Shown here: positions 21,946 to 33,624 of the stretch, one piece after another | Layout: every line of letters starts with the position of its first letter | Numbering within the stretch: the stretch's first letter is position 1 | NCBI GenBank assembly: GCA_031772625.1 | Contig: CM062813.1 | Location: 763,282,720-763,346,719, forward strand | Source of the DNA: Pinus tabuliformis | Taxonomy: Eukaryota > Streptophyta > Pinopsida > Pinales > Pinaceae | Direction of reading: 5' to 3' | Length of the DNA stretch: 64,000 nt | Notes under the pieces: generated by a model | Told to the model about the DNA's origin: nothing | The model's database searches: none | What the model saw: only the letters and a program-made list of their open reading frames with translations | Position numbers and translations under genes: made by a program

Positions 21946-23780
21946 AATACCCATGAATTCTAGCAATAAGTTTGAGATATATGTGAAGCATCGTCCTACA
22001 GTTCCAGATAATCAAAGGTGTTGGAAAGTTTTCCAAGATGATGAAGAGATCAAAGATTTTCTGCAAATTGAGGGTAATTTCAAAGACATCTCCATAGACA
22101 CGGAAGCTGAAGGAGTAAATCAGATGGATGTGTTGCAGCTCAAGGACAATCACATTCCTAAAGGATTAATTCCTTTGGAAGAATTGTTTGATCAAGATGA
22201 TGTGGCCCGCAAACCAACCTTAAGGCCCACGGAAGGAGGTGTTGAAGAAGTGAATCTCGGGACAGCTGAGAATCCAAAGATGGTGAAGCTATCAAAATCA
22301 TTGTCGCCCAAGGTAAAGAAAGAATATATCAGATTGTTGTCTTCGTTTTCTAATGTTTTTGCATGGGACTATTCAAATTTGAAAACTTATGACACAAGTA
22401 TCATTCAGCATACCATTCCCATAAAGCCAAATCAAAATCCTTTCCGACAAAAGTTGAGAAGAATTAATCCTAAGTTGCTGCCATTGATCGAGAAGGAAGT
22501 CAACAGGTTATATAAGTCTGGAATCATAGTGCCAATCCGATTTTCTGATTGGATTTCCAACTTGGTGCCTGTGAGAAAGAAGACCAGCGAGATTCGCTTG
22601 TGTATAGACTTCAGAAATCTGAATAAGGTGTCACTAAAGGACAATTATCCGCTGCCCAAAATGGATCATATATTGCAGCGAGTAGTTGGGGCATCAAGGA
22701 TGTCATTGCTTGATGGTTATTCCGGGTATAATCAGATTTTGGTACATGAAGATGACCGAGACAAGACAGTATTCACTACTCCGTGGGGGACATTTCATTA
22801 TGCCAAAATGCTGTTTGGATTGAAGAACGCAGGCACCACATTTCAGCGGGCAATGGACATGGCCTTTGCTAATGAGAAAGATGTCTTTTTGGTCGTTTAT
22901 CTTGATGATTTGACTGTGTTTTCTAAATCTGATGAAGAGAATTTGTTTCATTTGACTAAGGTGTTCCAAAAGTGCAGAAAATATGGTATCTCGTTGAATC
23001 CGAAGAAGAGCCTTTTCGCTATGAGCGAAGGCAAGCTGCTGGGCCATATTATCTCTAAAGATGGAATTCGTATAGATCCTGCACGGGTGGAAGCAATTCA
23101 GCAATTAGAGCAGCCCCGAAGCAAAAAGGAGATTCAGTCCTTCAATGGCAAATTGAATTTTCTGCGTCGCTTTATTCCCAATCTTGCCGAACATCTTAGA
23201 GAAATAACCAACATGCTTAAAAAGGACAGCGAACTCAAATGGACCGAAGAGGTGGTAAAGTCTTTCAACTTGGTAAAGTTAATTTTATCTTCAGCCCCAA
23301 CTTTGATCAGCCCGGATTATACACAAGATTTTATTTTATTTTCATTTACTTCTGAGCATACGTTGGCAGCCGTGTTGATGCAAAAGAGAGATGGAGTCGA
23401 GAAGCCCATAGCTTTTTTCAGCCGCATCATAAGGGACGAAGCACTGAATTATAATATCATTGAAAAGCAAGCATTGGTGCTGATAAAAGCTTTGAAAGAT
23501 TTCCGGGTATATATACTGAATTCTCATATTTTGGCATATGTTCCCAACGCAGCTGTTAAGGATGTTTTGGTACAAGCGGAACCGGAAGGAAGAAGGGGTA
23601 AGTGGATCGCTGCACTATTAGAGTATGATGTGGAAATTAAGCCTACCAAGTTGATCAAGGGTCAAGGTCTTGCTAAGTTGATGGCTGAAACAAATCTTCA
23701 TGTCTTAGACATCAATTTGATTGCTGCCTTATCCGATGAAGACGAAGAAAATTCAGCTCTACAGGTATCAAATATCTTTG
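21946..23780 (+). CDS. Gypsy-A reverse transcriptase and degenerate gypsy RNase H
   Basis: Part of the open stretch 21878-24403. The RT fingers begin near 22480 with EVNRLYKSGIIVPI. RLCIDFRNLNK, LPKMDHILQ and LLDGYSGYNQI follow, then the active site YLDD at 22898-22909 and SLNPKKSLFAMSEGKLLGHIIS. The tether and gypsy RNase H follow (about 23290-23700). Its first catalytic position reads LFSFTSEHT where gypsy elements have D; E is kept (NIIEKQAL); the third position has PNAAVKD where TDH is usual; and the last has LAKLM instead of LAD. The second RNase H is therefore probably inactive, and the upstream one would do the work. Confidence 0.88.
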
Positions 23781-25045
23781 TTTCCTCTCCTTGGTATGCT
23801 GATATTGTATATGTGCTTCAAAATTTGTCTTCACCCCCTGGGATGCCTAGAAACAAAGCTAGAACATTGAAGTTAAAGGCTGCCAAATTTTGTATCATTA
23901 AATCTGCACTTTATTGGAAAGACCCCGGTGGCATATTGCTGAATTGTTTAGTCGAAGAAGAAGCTAAGACAGCAGTAGAGGATTTTCATAAAGGTGACTG
24001 TGGGGGTCATTTGTTTTGGAAGACCACGGCTAATAAGATCTTAAGAGCTGGTTTCTATTGGCCTTCTTTATTTTCTGATGTATATAAAGCAGTTAAGAGT
24101 TGTCATGAATGTCAAATTTTTCAAGGAAAGCAGAAATTACAGTCGTTGCCTCTCAAGCCCATTGAAATCAACGCACCATTTCAGCAATGGGGCTTGGATT
24201 TTATTGGCGAAATCCACCCAGCATCTTCCAGGCAGCATCGATGGATCTTGACTGCCACAGATTACTTCACGAAGTGGATTGAAGCTATTCCCACCCGGCA
24301 GGCCACGGACTCGGTAATTATTTCTTTTCTTGAGAATAACATATTGTCACGTTTCGGCTGTCCACATAAGTTGATTACAGATAATGCAGCAGCGTTTAAG
24401 TAGAAGAAAATGGTTGATTTTTGCTACAAATATAACATCAGTTTGGGGCATTCGACCGCCTACCATCCGCAAGGAAATGGGCTGGCCGAATCTTCGAACA
24501 AATCTCTAGTGAACATCATAAAGAAATTGTTGGAAATCAATAAGAAGAGCTGGCAGAAAAAGTTAGTAAATGCATTATGGGCTGACCGTGTAAGTCAAAA
24601 GAAGTCAATTGGTATGTCACCCTTTGAACTGGTTTACGGGACAGATGCAGTGTTTCCTACTTCACTTAGTGTTCCAGTAGCAAAGTTGCTTCAAGAAGCT
24701 GGTGGCGAGGAGGATCCTATGCAACGGCGGATTAGTCAAATGATTCATTTACAGCAGACACGAGAGGAGGTTCTTCAAAATTCCCTTAAGTTGCAGGAGC
24801 GCATAAAGAAAATTTATGACAGAAAAGCAAAGCCGGATGATTTTCAGATAGATGATGTTGTTTTGAGATGGGATGCCCGAAATGAAGACAAAGGGAAACA
24901 TGGAAAATTCGACAACTTGTGGAAAGGTCCCTACAAAATTGCAGCATACCGTGGTCCAAATGCCTTTCTTCTCAAAGAAATGAACGGTGATGATTGTCTC
25001 GGTGGGTCGGTGAATGGCCGGCTGCTCAAAAGGTATCATGCTTGA
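23781..25045 (+). pseudogene. Gypsy-A integrase, one stop codon
   Basis: The integrase inserts the cDNA into host DNA. An HHCC zinc finger is visible (HKGDCGGH ... CHEC, about 23988-24114). The DDE core has GLDFIGEI (first D near 24197), LITDNAAAF (second D near 24380) and GLAESSNKSL (E near 24487), with the usual spacing of about 35 residues between second D and E. A TAG at 24401-24403 lies just after AAFK, where tryptophan is plausible, i.e. a G-to-A change. The frame is unchanged on both sides. The C-terminal part has a normal plant gypsy end (IDDVVLRWDARNEDKGKHGKF, LWKGPYKI) and no chromodomain is seen. It ends at 25045. Confidence 0.88.
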
Positions 25046-25412
25046 GCATTTTCTGCTCTAATCACTCTCATTGTAATTACCATTTTACTTTCATTCTGCA
25101 GCAAGTGTGAACTGATCTTCCCATCTTTAGTCTGGGGCCCGCGGTGAAGGCTATATTTCTGAAGATGGCGATTAGTTGGTGTGAGTTTTTCAGGTTGTTT
25201 TAGTCAGTCTTTTTTCTGCATAAAGTGAGTCGGTTTGTGTCAAAGTTAGTTCAAATTTCAGTCAATTGTCAAAGTCAATAAAGTTGTCCAAATTTGGGTC
25301 ACATGTGTAAATATTGACTCCATTGCCCAATGATGATAAAGCACTGGTCTGCTCTCCCAGAGGTCTAAGGTTCTTGGTACCTCCAAGGAGCTACCATCCC
25401 CATTGGAGCCAA
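25046..25412 (+). other. Gypsy-A 3' untranslated region
   Basis: A non-coding stretch of 367 bases between integrase and the 3' LTR. A polypurine tract is expected just before the LTR, but the last bases read CCATCCCCATTGGAGCCAA, which is not purine-rich. The nearest purine run is short (CCAAGGAG, about 25384). Second-strand priming is therefore unclear. Confidence 0.6.
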
Positions 25413-28400
25413 TGTTAGAGTCGGTCTAGTAGCCCTCCATCAGCGATCAAAACTCTTTGCATTTGCATAAGTAGGTGTCTCATCAGTGTCAATTTTTGCA
25501 TTCCATTAGGCATGCCATAACCCTGATGGAGGAGCTGGTGTTTTTGTCCCCCTCTTGGCATTGCTGGATCAAAGTTGTTTCAGTCCTTAAACTCTTTTAA
25601 AGCTTACTTGTCTTGTCTTGAAGTCAAAATTCTAGGTCTAGGGTTTTGGTCAAGTTTGTCTTCAAGGTCATGTCTCTGAAGGTCAATAAGTGCTCAGCAA
25701 GCCAGAGGGATGATTTTCAAAGTGTTTCTTCGAAAATTTCTATCTTGTATAGTTAATTTTCACCTTGGATTTAAAAACCCTGTTTTTAAAGCCAAGGTCA
25801 TTTTTCAAAATTTTGTAAAAAATGGTAAAAATTCACAAGGCTTCAAAGGACAGCATGTAACCCTGGCTCCCTTGCCAAGATCCCTCAGATGTTATCCCTG
25901 CAAAAAGTATTGAGCAAAAGCATCAAATCAGTCAATTTCAGGACAAAAGGAAACCAAAAAAAAAATTCAAGTTTATAAAGTGTCAAAAAAAAACATTATA
26001 AAGTGGGTTTGGGCATGAAATTAATTCAAATCAAGGTTATAAAAGCCCAATCTCCCTCCATTGAGCCTCATTGTGCATCTAAGTCACTTGCAAGAGAGAT
26101 TGGGCGAGATATTGGACGAAGTTTTTGAGCTGGACAGGCGCGCGACCCGTCAGACCAGGCGCGCGACCCGTCAGAGGCGCGGGACCCGTTGAGCGCCCTC
26201 CGACAGTGCAAATTTATAACGGGCGCGACCTATCAGTGGCGCGCGACCCATTGGGTGAGGCGCACGACCCGTCAGCGCCCTCCTTATAAAACCGCCTGCA
26301 AATTTCACCAAGGAGCCACAAAATCGCCGAATTGTGTGAGGTAGGCCCTCAAGCTTAAAAATTTGTTGCTTGTTATGGTTAAAAGAAATCATGAGTACAT
26401 TTTCAAAGATCTCCATGTGCAAGAGAAAAGCTCCATGTTGCTGTAGTTTGAAATTGTAAAAGTGGCTAGGGTTTTATGCTGTTTTAATGTATTCCCTTGT
26501 AATCATTTTTTCCCCATTCCCATTTCTTTTTCCTTGACATTCCATGTAAATTTCCCTTGCAAAATTAGTGAAAAGCCCTAAACCCTACCCCTCTTCCCTA
26601 ACAAGTAAAAATCAAACCCTAACCCTACCTCTAATAATATCCATGTTAAAAAGTTTGTATAATGGTGTATATGCAATGATTTTTCCCAAAATCCCTGTTT
26701 TATATATTTATTCCCATTTTCCCTTTAAAGTGTCCCTCCCCTAACATTCCCCTCGTGCTCCTTGTCCCCTTGAAGCAGCATTTTAATCAGCATTTTACCA
26801 AGCAGAAACAGCAGTACATTTCAGCCACTTTTCTCCTTAAACAATGTCAGAAACCGAAACCAATTACGAGCAAAGTGATGACCAGGCATCAACTTCAGAG
26901 TTTGAGGTACAGAGGAGGCCTCATAAGGGTGGAAAGGGTGGACATCATAGAAGAGAAGAGCCCACTTCTTTGACAAATTTACAGGCTTGTCCTATGGCAG
27001 TCTCATGTTTCCGTTATATGTCTTGCTATGAGTTTTGTGAGAGGATCTCTCGAATTCAGCATCACAAAGAGTTGGCTCGCCTATTTGTTTTACATTTGCA
27101 TGATGGACATGTCAACCTTGCCGGGGTGGACTTTACATTGACACTTGAGGTGATTGCACAGGCCACAGGGATACCTAATGTCGGAGAGGTCTGGAATAAG
27201 TGCAAGGTGTTGGACAGTGTTCAGTTTGAGCCTTTCGTTAGACCGGCATTCATGAGACACTTGACAGGTGTGTTTCCCTTCAGATTTCTCAGGAGTGAGT
27301 ATGCTCCCATGATGAGGCTTATCATGCTCTATTTTACCTGTGAGGGTAGATTTTCACAGGTATATTTGTACCATATTCGCCTATTGATGCATTTCACACC
27401 GGTACGGATGATGAACATCCCTGTTTTCTTCTGCCAGAACATTGAGAGGATGGTGCCTGTGATGCAGCGGAAGAGCCCAGCACAGCAGTATAGGATCCTT
27501 TACCACTATGGTTTGATTCAGCTTGTGGTCTTACATCAGTTGGCTCAGCAGGGCATCTCATGGGAGGAGTTTATCTCTCGTGAGCTTTTCACAGCACCAC
27601 CACCACATCCTGAGGTTATTCACGAGGAGGGAGGACCATCACGGCAGCATGATATCCCCAGGACTAGCCATGTCAGCTCCTCTCCATTGGTCACTTATCA
27701 GAGAGGCCACAGGGCCTTATTTGCAGCAGCTAGGCGAGTATTTTCTCCACACTAGGTGGAAGGGGTCTCGCCTTCTTCATCAGCACCACGAGTGTTATCT
27801 CCACACCAGGTGGAAGGGGTCTCGTCTCCGACAGCGGCACAGGTATCAGAGAGGGGCAAACAGCCCAGGATTGATGAGGGGCCATCAGGTGTTCCAGATA
27901 TAGAGCTTGCTGATCTTGATGTCAGTTCTCCTGATGCATTGCAGAAGAGATTAGAAGGGGCACAATGGACAATCTCATATCTAGAACAGCGCAACAAGCA
28001 GTTGGAGGATGAGCAAACTCTTGATGAGTTGTGGAGGATTCGTAGTGACCGCAACTTGAATAGAAGAAGACCCGGTGATCTATTGCCCGCTGAGCGAGAG
28101 TCCATGCTTATCCGGCTCAATGCTCACTTGGAGAGGCTGTTGGCTAAGGCAAACCAAGATAATAAATTGTTTAGAAACATGAAGAACCATTATTGGGCGC
28201 GGATGCACGTGTGCAAGGAGAAGATGAAGATGTTCCAAAGGCGGTTGGCCAAGGCACAAAAAAGGAGAAAAAGGCCCGATCCCCTCCACATCTTGGTCGA
28301 GGCTTCCTTGAAGGAGCAAGGCATTAAATAGCTCAGCCACAGCACAAATACAAAGAAATTTTGAACATTTTGGGTCAATTTTGGTTTTTTCAGGCAATTT

Positions 28401-29793
28401 ACAGGTTTTGCCCTCTCAACGGGTCTCACCCCCCGCGCGACCCTTTCACTTGGCAACTCTATTTTCAGAAAACTCAGCATTTCCAGATTTGTCATGAAAA
28501 GTTACACATGTTCATCCATTGCCAAGATATTTTATGAAGTTTTGGGCCTCCAGAAAGTCAAAAAAAAAGCAAAAAATGACTTTCTGCCACATTTTTGACA
28601 CACAGAAAGAAGTCTTGGGAGGTTGTAATTTTGGAGGGGCAAATGACAACCAAATTCAGAAATTCCAGTTGGGTTGGAAAGTAGGCTCATAGACCTTTCC
28701 AACAAGCCTACTCTGGCCCCATTTGGACACCTGGAAGTACCCCAACAGTGCCCTCAAAGGTGCGCGACCCGTCAGGGAATGGCGCACGACCTATCAGGCA
28801 AATTTCTCAAAATTTCAGTGTCCAGCTCAGCAAAACGCAGTTTTGACCATGTTTGACTTTTTGGAGTGGATTGTCATCCTCCTTGATGTAAATAATGTAA
28901 TTTAATGACACTTTTACACTTATGTATCTCTTCTAGAAGATTCATTCATGAAATAGGTGAAAATTAAATGAATGAATTGGTTTCCTAGCTTATAGAGGCA
29001 AGTTGTTTTGACTGCCTAGTTTTTAGTGCTTAGTTTAGAAGTGGTTGAAACAGCTCCTAGGATAGTGAGCTCGACCCCTAGAGGCAGGGAAAGATCTTAG
29101 ATGATCTATATTATGTACTCTTTTGCTCATTTTCATGGTTGGACTCTTGAGGGAGAAGCTATTATTGTATTATTCATTGTATCTCTGCAATTTTTGGCTA
29201 AGGAAGACCAGGGTTTTGCAGTCCTTTTTGGGATTCTTGTGGTTACATGTATTTATGGTGTGTTTCTCTATATACTTGTAAGTGTGTTATGTGAATCATT
29301 TCCTTTCTTTTCCTTCTGCACATTAAGCAAATGAAGTGTTAAAGTAGAACTCATGACTGTCATGCTCTGCTTTTAAGTTTGCTTAATTTCAATGTTTTCT
29401 ACTATTTAAGGAGAATTCAAAGTTATTGTTTGCTCTCCTTAACTACTCATCTGTCATTCTTAGTCATCCACCTCAATCAAAGGCATCAATATTGTCTCCT
29501 ACCTTGCCCCAAAGAACCCCCTGCAGAAACTGTGTCCAATCCCCGCACCCAAAATTGCCATCTCCTCAATTTGCCACCAAAAACCCTAAAAACCCCAAAT
29601 CTACCCTTTTGATCAGTTTAATAGCCTAAAATTAGTGTTACCCTATTGGTCATCTCACCAATTGAAGATCTTTACCGAGATAGACCGGAGAGAGCCCTCT
29701 CCTGCCCCGTAGGGCTAGCTACGAGGCTAAGTGGTTTGATGTTGCCTTGAGGTTTACCTTTCTCAGCCTGAGGTGAAATTTCAAGTGCTAACA
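25413..29793 (+). repeat. Gypsy-A 3' LTR (4381 bp)
   Basis: The same length as the 5' LTR, with all landmarks offset by 11,189 bases. It ends CTAACA at 29793, followed by the GAGTC duplication. Differences from the 5' copy are scattered and enriched for C/T and G/A changes, notably at CpG in the GC-rich motif array (26137-26275). TATA is at 26285-26291 and telo-box at 26614-26622. Confidence 0.95.
26844..28331 (+). pseudogene. 3' LTR copy of the 495-codon LTR gene, stop at codon 304
   Basis: A second copy of the LTR-encoded ORF. Its frame is open from 26844 to 27752, meets TAG at 27753-27755 where the 5' copy has CAG (16564-16566), and continues to 28331. The change is a single C-to-T in a CHG methylation context. 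By eye about 30 amino-acid differences but few silent ones separate the two copies, so they have drifted without constraint since insertion. This says nothing against function in an active element, where both LTRs are copied from one template. Confidence 0.85.
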
Positions 29794-29798
29794 GAGTC
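29794..29798. repeat. Target-site duplication of Gypsy-A (right copy)
   Basis: GAGTC, identical to 14219-14223. Confidence 0.95.
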
Positions 29799-30677
29799 AA
29801 CATGACCATTCCAATGCAGATAATAATTAGTTGAATCCTTAAATAAAATTCCATTTCCTAATGCAAAATCATAGAGTTTTAGCAATGAAAAGTATGTTGC
29901 ATTATTGAAAAAAAGTGAAGTAGAAATCTCGAACGTGGAAATGATATTCTGCTTAAGGAAATTGATGAATTCCTAATCATTCACCTGTTTAATAAGAATT
30001 TATTATGTCTGCCGTGTAAAGTATTCTATGCAAGTGAGAATATAGTGGTGTTGCTTTGATGAATGTGGAAATATTTCTCCAATAACTTCCAAGCCCCACT
30101 GTTGAAAAGGTTCTTCCACTATGATAGACTATAATGGGGTGGTTGATTTCTTGTTTCGGCCGGCACACCTTTGATAGACCAGACACTTACAGGTGTAAGC
30201 GGGAGAATATTTTAATAATGTAGGCCAATAGAAACTGACCCATGTGATTTTATGCGTAGTTGTGCTTCCCACAAAATTACCCCTGATTGGTCCATCATGG
30301 AGATCACACAATACTTTCTCTAAATCGTGTGCTCCGAAATACCTTAGAAATACTCCATTATGTTGCTTTCTTAAAAGCATCCCATGCACCAATTGGTAAA
30401 ATAATTCTTTGAGTCTAAGTTCCCTCTTATGTCGTGTGGATAAATTGGAGGGCACAGTGTTGTGCTTAAGGTATTGGCAATAACATGTGTACCAACATTC
30501 CATGATTATAGTGGGAGGTGTTCTCTCTACATTATACATTTCAATTTCTTGTCCCCATCTAAAGGGATCTTCTTCTTCCTTTTCATCCAATTCTTCTTCT
30601 ACTAGTCGACATAGACTGTTGCCCTTGATTGTGTGAAATGGTTTAAACTCTAAATTGTACTGTTGTAAACTGGTCAT
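29799..30677 (-). pseudogene. Gypsy-B integrase, N-terminal and core part
   Basis: On the minus strand 30677-30129 encodes the linker and zinc-binding part of a gypsy integrase (LHDGPIRGNFVGSTTTHKI, FYWPTLLKYS, CLVYQRCAGR, i.e. HHCC with one cysteine altered). Below 30129 the core is readable with stops. The first catalytic motif reads GLEVIG (D to E), and the second (usually TDN) is FNN. The frame reaches the Gypsy-A junction at the residues where the catalytic E is expected and resumes at 14218. Clearly inactive. Confidence 0.8.
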
Positions 30678-31000
30678 CTAGTTCACTCTTCTCTCACCCA
30701 ACTCTTTTTGAACAAACAATGATCTAACTGTTGGGTGCAGAAAAAAGACAATACAATGATTTTTCAAAAGATAGGGCATGAAGTACTTCACCTCCTTGTA
30801 TACTTTGTAAGCTTGTTTATCAATGGCAGGATAATTGAGTTTAGGTCCTTGAATGTTAGCGCTCACGAAATATATTGGCCGCTCGATTCTCTAATCATCC
30901 TTTTGTGTGAGTCTAACGACGAAAGATGTATAAGAAGAAAATGTGTAGAGAAGAAAATATTTGTTGAAATCTAGGCTGTATTGAGTAGGTGCTTCTACGA
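30678..31000 (-). pseudogene. Gypsy-B degenerate gypsy-type RNase H
   Basis: The minus-strand segment with SANIQGPKLNYPAIDKQAY and FMPYLLKNHC matches the post-RT RNase H/tether of plant gypsy elements. The position usually holding catalytic E reads D (YPAID). It ends in the ELGERR motif shared with Gypsy-C, beside the start of the integrase linker. As in Gypsy-A, this second RNase H looks degenerate. Confidence 0.7.
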
Positions 31001-32100
31001 TAGCTTACTTGATATGAGAAAATGGATCCTTTTTCCCTTTTATCCCATCTATATATTTCATCCTTCTTTACCATCTCTTGTATTGGCTTGATAATCTAAG
31101 CATAATCGGAGATGAACTTGTGGAGGAAGGTGATTTTCCCTAGGAAACACTGCATAGCATTCTTGTTCGCTGGGAAGGGAATCTACGTAATTTCTTTGAC
31201 CCTCTCCATGTCTACTTTAATCCAAAATTTGGAAATGATGTGGCCCAATCGATTACCCTCAAACACTGCAAAAATACTCTTTTTGGGATTAAGGGATATC
31301 TCGTACTTATGATATCGCTCAAAAATTTTCCTCAAATGGCACATGTGGTCTAATCTCTTCTTAGAAAACACCACGACATCATCAAGGTAGACCACAATTC
31401 TTTGTCAAATCAATCCATGGAATGAAATTTCCATGGAACGTTGAAATATTGAACTGGAATTAATCAACCCAAATGGATTTATCTTGAATGCAAACATACC
31501 CCACTTTGTGCATAATGTTGTTTTGAGCCTATCAGGCTCTGAGAATAGAACTTGGTTATATCCTGAATACCCATCTAATAAAGAAAAAATCTATGACCCT
31601 GATATTGTTTGCAGTATCTATTCCATAGACAGAACGGGGTAGTTTTCTTTGTCTGAGGCGTGGTTCAAGGTTACGGAAATCAATACATAAGCGAATTTCC
31701 CTGGACTTCTTCCTTACCAAGACCAAGTTTGATACCTAGATATAATGTCACACTTTATATATGATACGAGCATCCAACAACTTCCTTAGCTCCTTTTAAA
31801 TCAGAGGCTCAAGCATCGGTTGTACCTTCCGCAAATTTTGTTGGAACGGCTTGGCCCCTTCTTTTATTAGGATCACATGCTAGCTAATTAACATGTCATA
31901 AGTTTTGAGATCGTTATACATCCACATGAATACATCTCGGTACTACTTGAACAAGTTGATAAAATCTTGTCTCTCTTGTGGCTTGCAACAAGTACCAAGA
32001 TTGACAAACTTCAAACCTCTTTATGTTTCCAAATTGAACTCCGTGTGCGACAACGTTGAAATATGGGTCTTTTCATTAACTAGCCCTCAAAAGAGATTCT
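31001..32100 (-). pseudogene. Gypsy-B reverse transcriptase
   Basis: The minus strand shows MFAFKINPFGLINS, then a TGA stop (probably from CGA), then VVYLDDVVVFSKKR with the YLDD active site near 31380, and SLNPKKSIFAVFEGNRLGHIIS (31183-31395). Upstream parts towards 32000 are readable with stops. It is closely related to the RT fragment of Gypsy-C. Confidence 0.8.
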
Positions 32101-32199
32101 ACAAGTCCTACAACTTTTCTAATGATATCATGCCTTTCAGCATGAGGTTTTCTTTGCTTGTGCTAGCTGCATCGTACAATGTCTTCTCGTGCTCGTCTT

Positions 32200-33624
32200 C
32201 GTTGATAGCTAAATATTTGAATACACATCTTTCACCATAAAGTGCATTATCTGATTTCCATCATTGAAAACGTGTAAATTAGTAATATTATTTGGGACTG
32301 GTGGATTATAAAGAATTTCTACAAAAAAACCATCCCTAAGAGGTGATAACCTAGCAGTAGCATTTGCCAATGCATCCGTAATTGAGTTAATTCTAGGAAC
32401 ATAGATAACATTAAAATCTTGGAAATGTGAAATCAAACGACATACTATAGAAAATATGATGGTAGGTTAACCTGATAATGCAATATAAATCAAAGTAGAA
32501 TACTATAACCTACTTCTACTATCAATTTGCGGAAGCTTAAAGATCTAGCTAAACAATATAATCAGAAGAAGAAGAACCAATGGCACAATACACATGAAAA
32601 TACTTTGGGGAAAGCCTCAGCTAAAACACCCCACACTATTGTATTATCATACATGGTGGAAATACATAGGAATTATACAAAGCCTTAGCTCTCACAGCTA
32701 GCCAGCTCTCAGTACAATCCTCACAGATGATCACAGGTAATCTTGGCTTCTTTCCAGCCTTCCTCTCTGCCCTCCAAGCTCTTATTTCCTTGTGTTGTTC
32801 CTTCAAGATGATTTTCCTTTTACCAAGTGGAAAACCCTCCTTCAAAACTGCGCAATCCTCAAAGAAGAATCCTTGACTGCATGCATGAGTTTTCTCCATG
32901 AGAAAACACATGCAACTGATAGTACACTATCCTTGAACATTAATCTCAACTGGGTCTTTCTCATAATAGACATGCATGAGTTTCTGACAAGGGAATCTTC
33001 AATTAATTAGAGTAGCACTAGTTGAGTGCATTAATGCATCAACTAACTGTTAACTCACTATTAGTTCCTCAAACAGTTTGGAACTAATTTAACTGGACTT
33101 AACTCAGTAAACTGAGTTAACTAATTACAACTCAAATATAACTCAATCTTATCTCCTTAATTTAAGGGATAACTCTTGCATGACTTCAGAAATACTTCTA
33201 ACTTGAATTTCTCTAACTAATTAATTTAAAATAAATCGATTAATTATTTCCAAGTAGTTGTTAAGACTAAATTCGATTTTAATTCACAATTTAATTCAGG
33301 GACAAATTAAATTGGAATATTCTTGTTGCCATATTTCAACACATACTTCTTGTTGGTAACCTTTGAGATGAGGTGACACACAATGTATGGTATCAGGTAC
33401 CTGTACAACAATTTATGAGTCACCTATTTCTTTAAGAACCGCAACATTGAGCTTGATAGCTCTTTGCAAACCCAAGATGAGTGCTTCATATTCTACAGTG
33501 TTGTTCGTGCACTCGAACTCCAAGCAACTAGATATCATATGTTTTCTCTATCGTGGGTCTATTAAAACATAGCCAACTCCAAATCCCTCCTGCATTTTGG
33601 AACCATCAAAATACAATGTCCACA
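32200..33624 (-). pseudogene. Gypsy-B archaeal/plant-type RNase H, split by a solo LTR
   Basis: The N-terminal half (33624 down to 33347) reads WTLYFDGSK, CTNNTVEYEALI and a GDS motif, with stops after DPR and GDS. After the solo LTR the C-terminal half (32440 down to about 32200) reads LISHFQDFNVIYVPRINS and ITDALANATA, which holds the last catalytic D. All four D-E-D-D positions can be placed. Ignoring the insertion and one copy of its CATAC duplication, the codons line up without a frame change. The domain sits between protease and RT, exactly as in Gypsy-A. Confidence 0.8.
32446..33341 (-). mobile_element. Solo copia LTR inside Gypsy-B RNase H
   Basis: The sequence matches, in reverse, the Copia-G 5' LTR at 62862-63723, from the TGTTGAAATATGG start to the CCTACCATCA end. 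There is no internal region, so it is a solo LTR, presumably left by LTR-LTR recombination. CATAC at 32441-32445 and 33342-33346 is a perfect 5-bp duplication. The LTR proper covers 32457-33341; eleven extra bases (32446-32456) separate its CA end from the duplication. Confidence 0.85.

Larger units (their letters stand above)
14224..29793 (+). mobile_element. Gypsy-A, complete Ty3/gypsy (Tat-like) element with gene-bearing LTRs
   Basis: A 15,570-bp element with two 4381-bp LTRs (14224-18604 and 25413-29793) and a 5-bp GAGTC duplication. The LTRs show about 14 differences in their first 920 bases by eye (about 1.5%), mostly transitions, so insertion was recent. The internal region encodes gag, protease, archaeal/plant-type RNase H, RT, degenerate RNase H and integrase in a single frame from 18842 to 25045, broken by stops at 20543, 21437, 21803, 21869 and 24401. 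The extra RNase H and the weakened original one point to the Tat branch of non-chromoviral gypsy elements; it is not proven by phylogeny. Each LTR carries an additional 495-codon gene. It interrupts the integrase of Gypsy-B. Confidence 0.92.
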
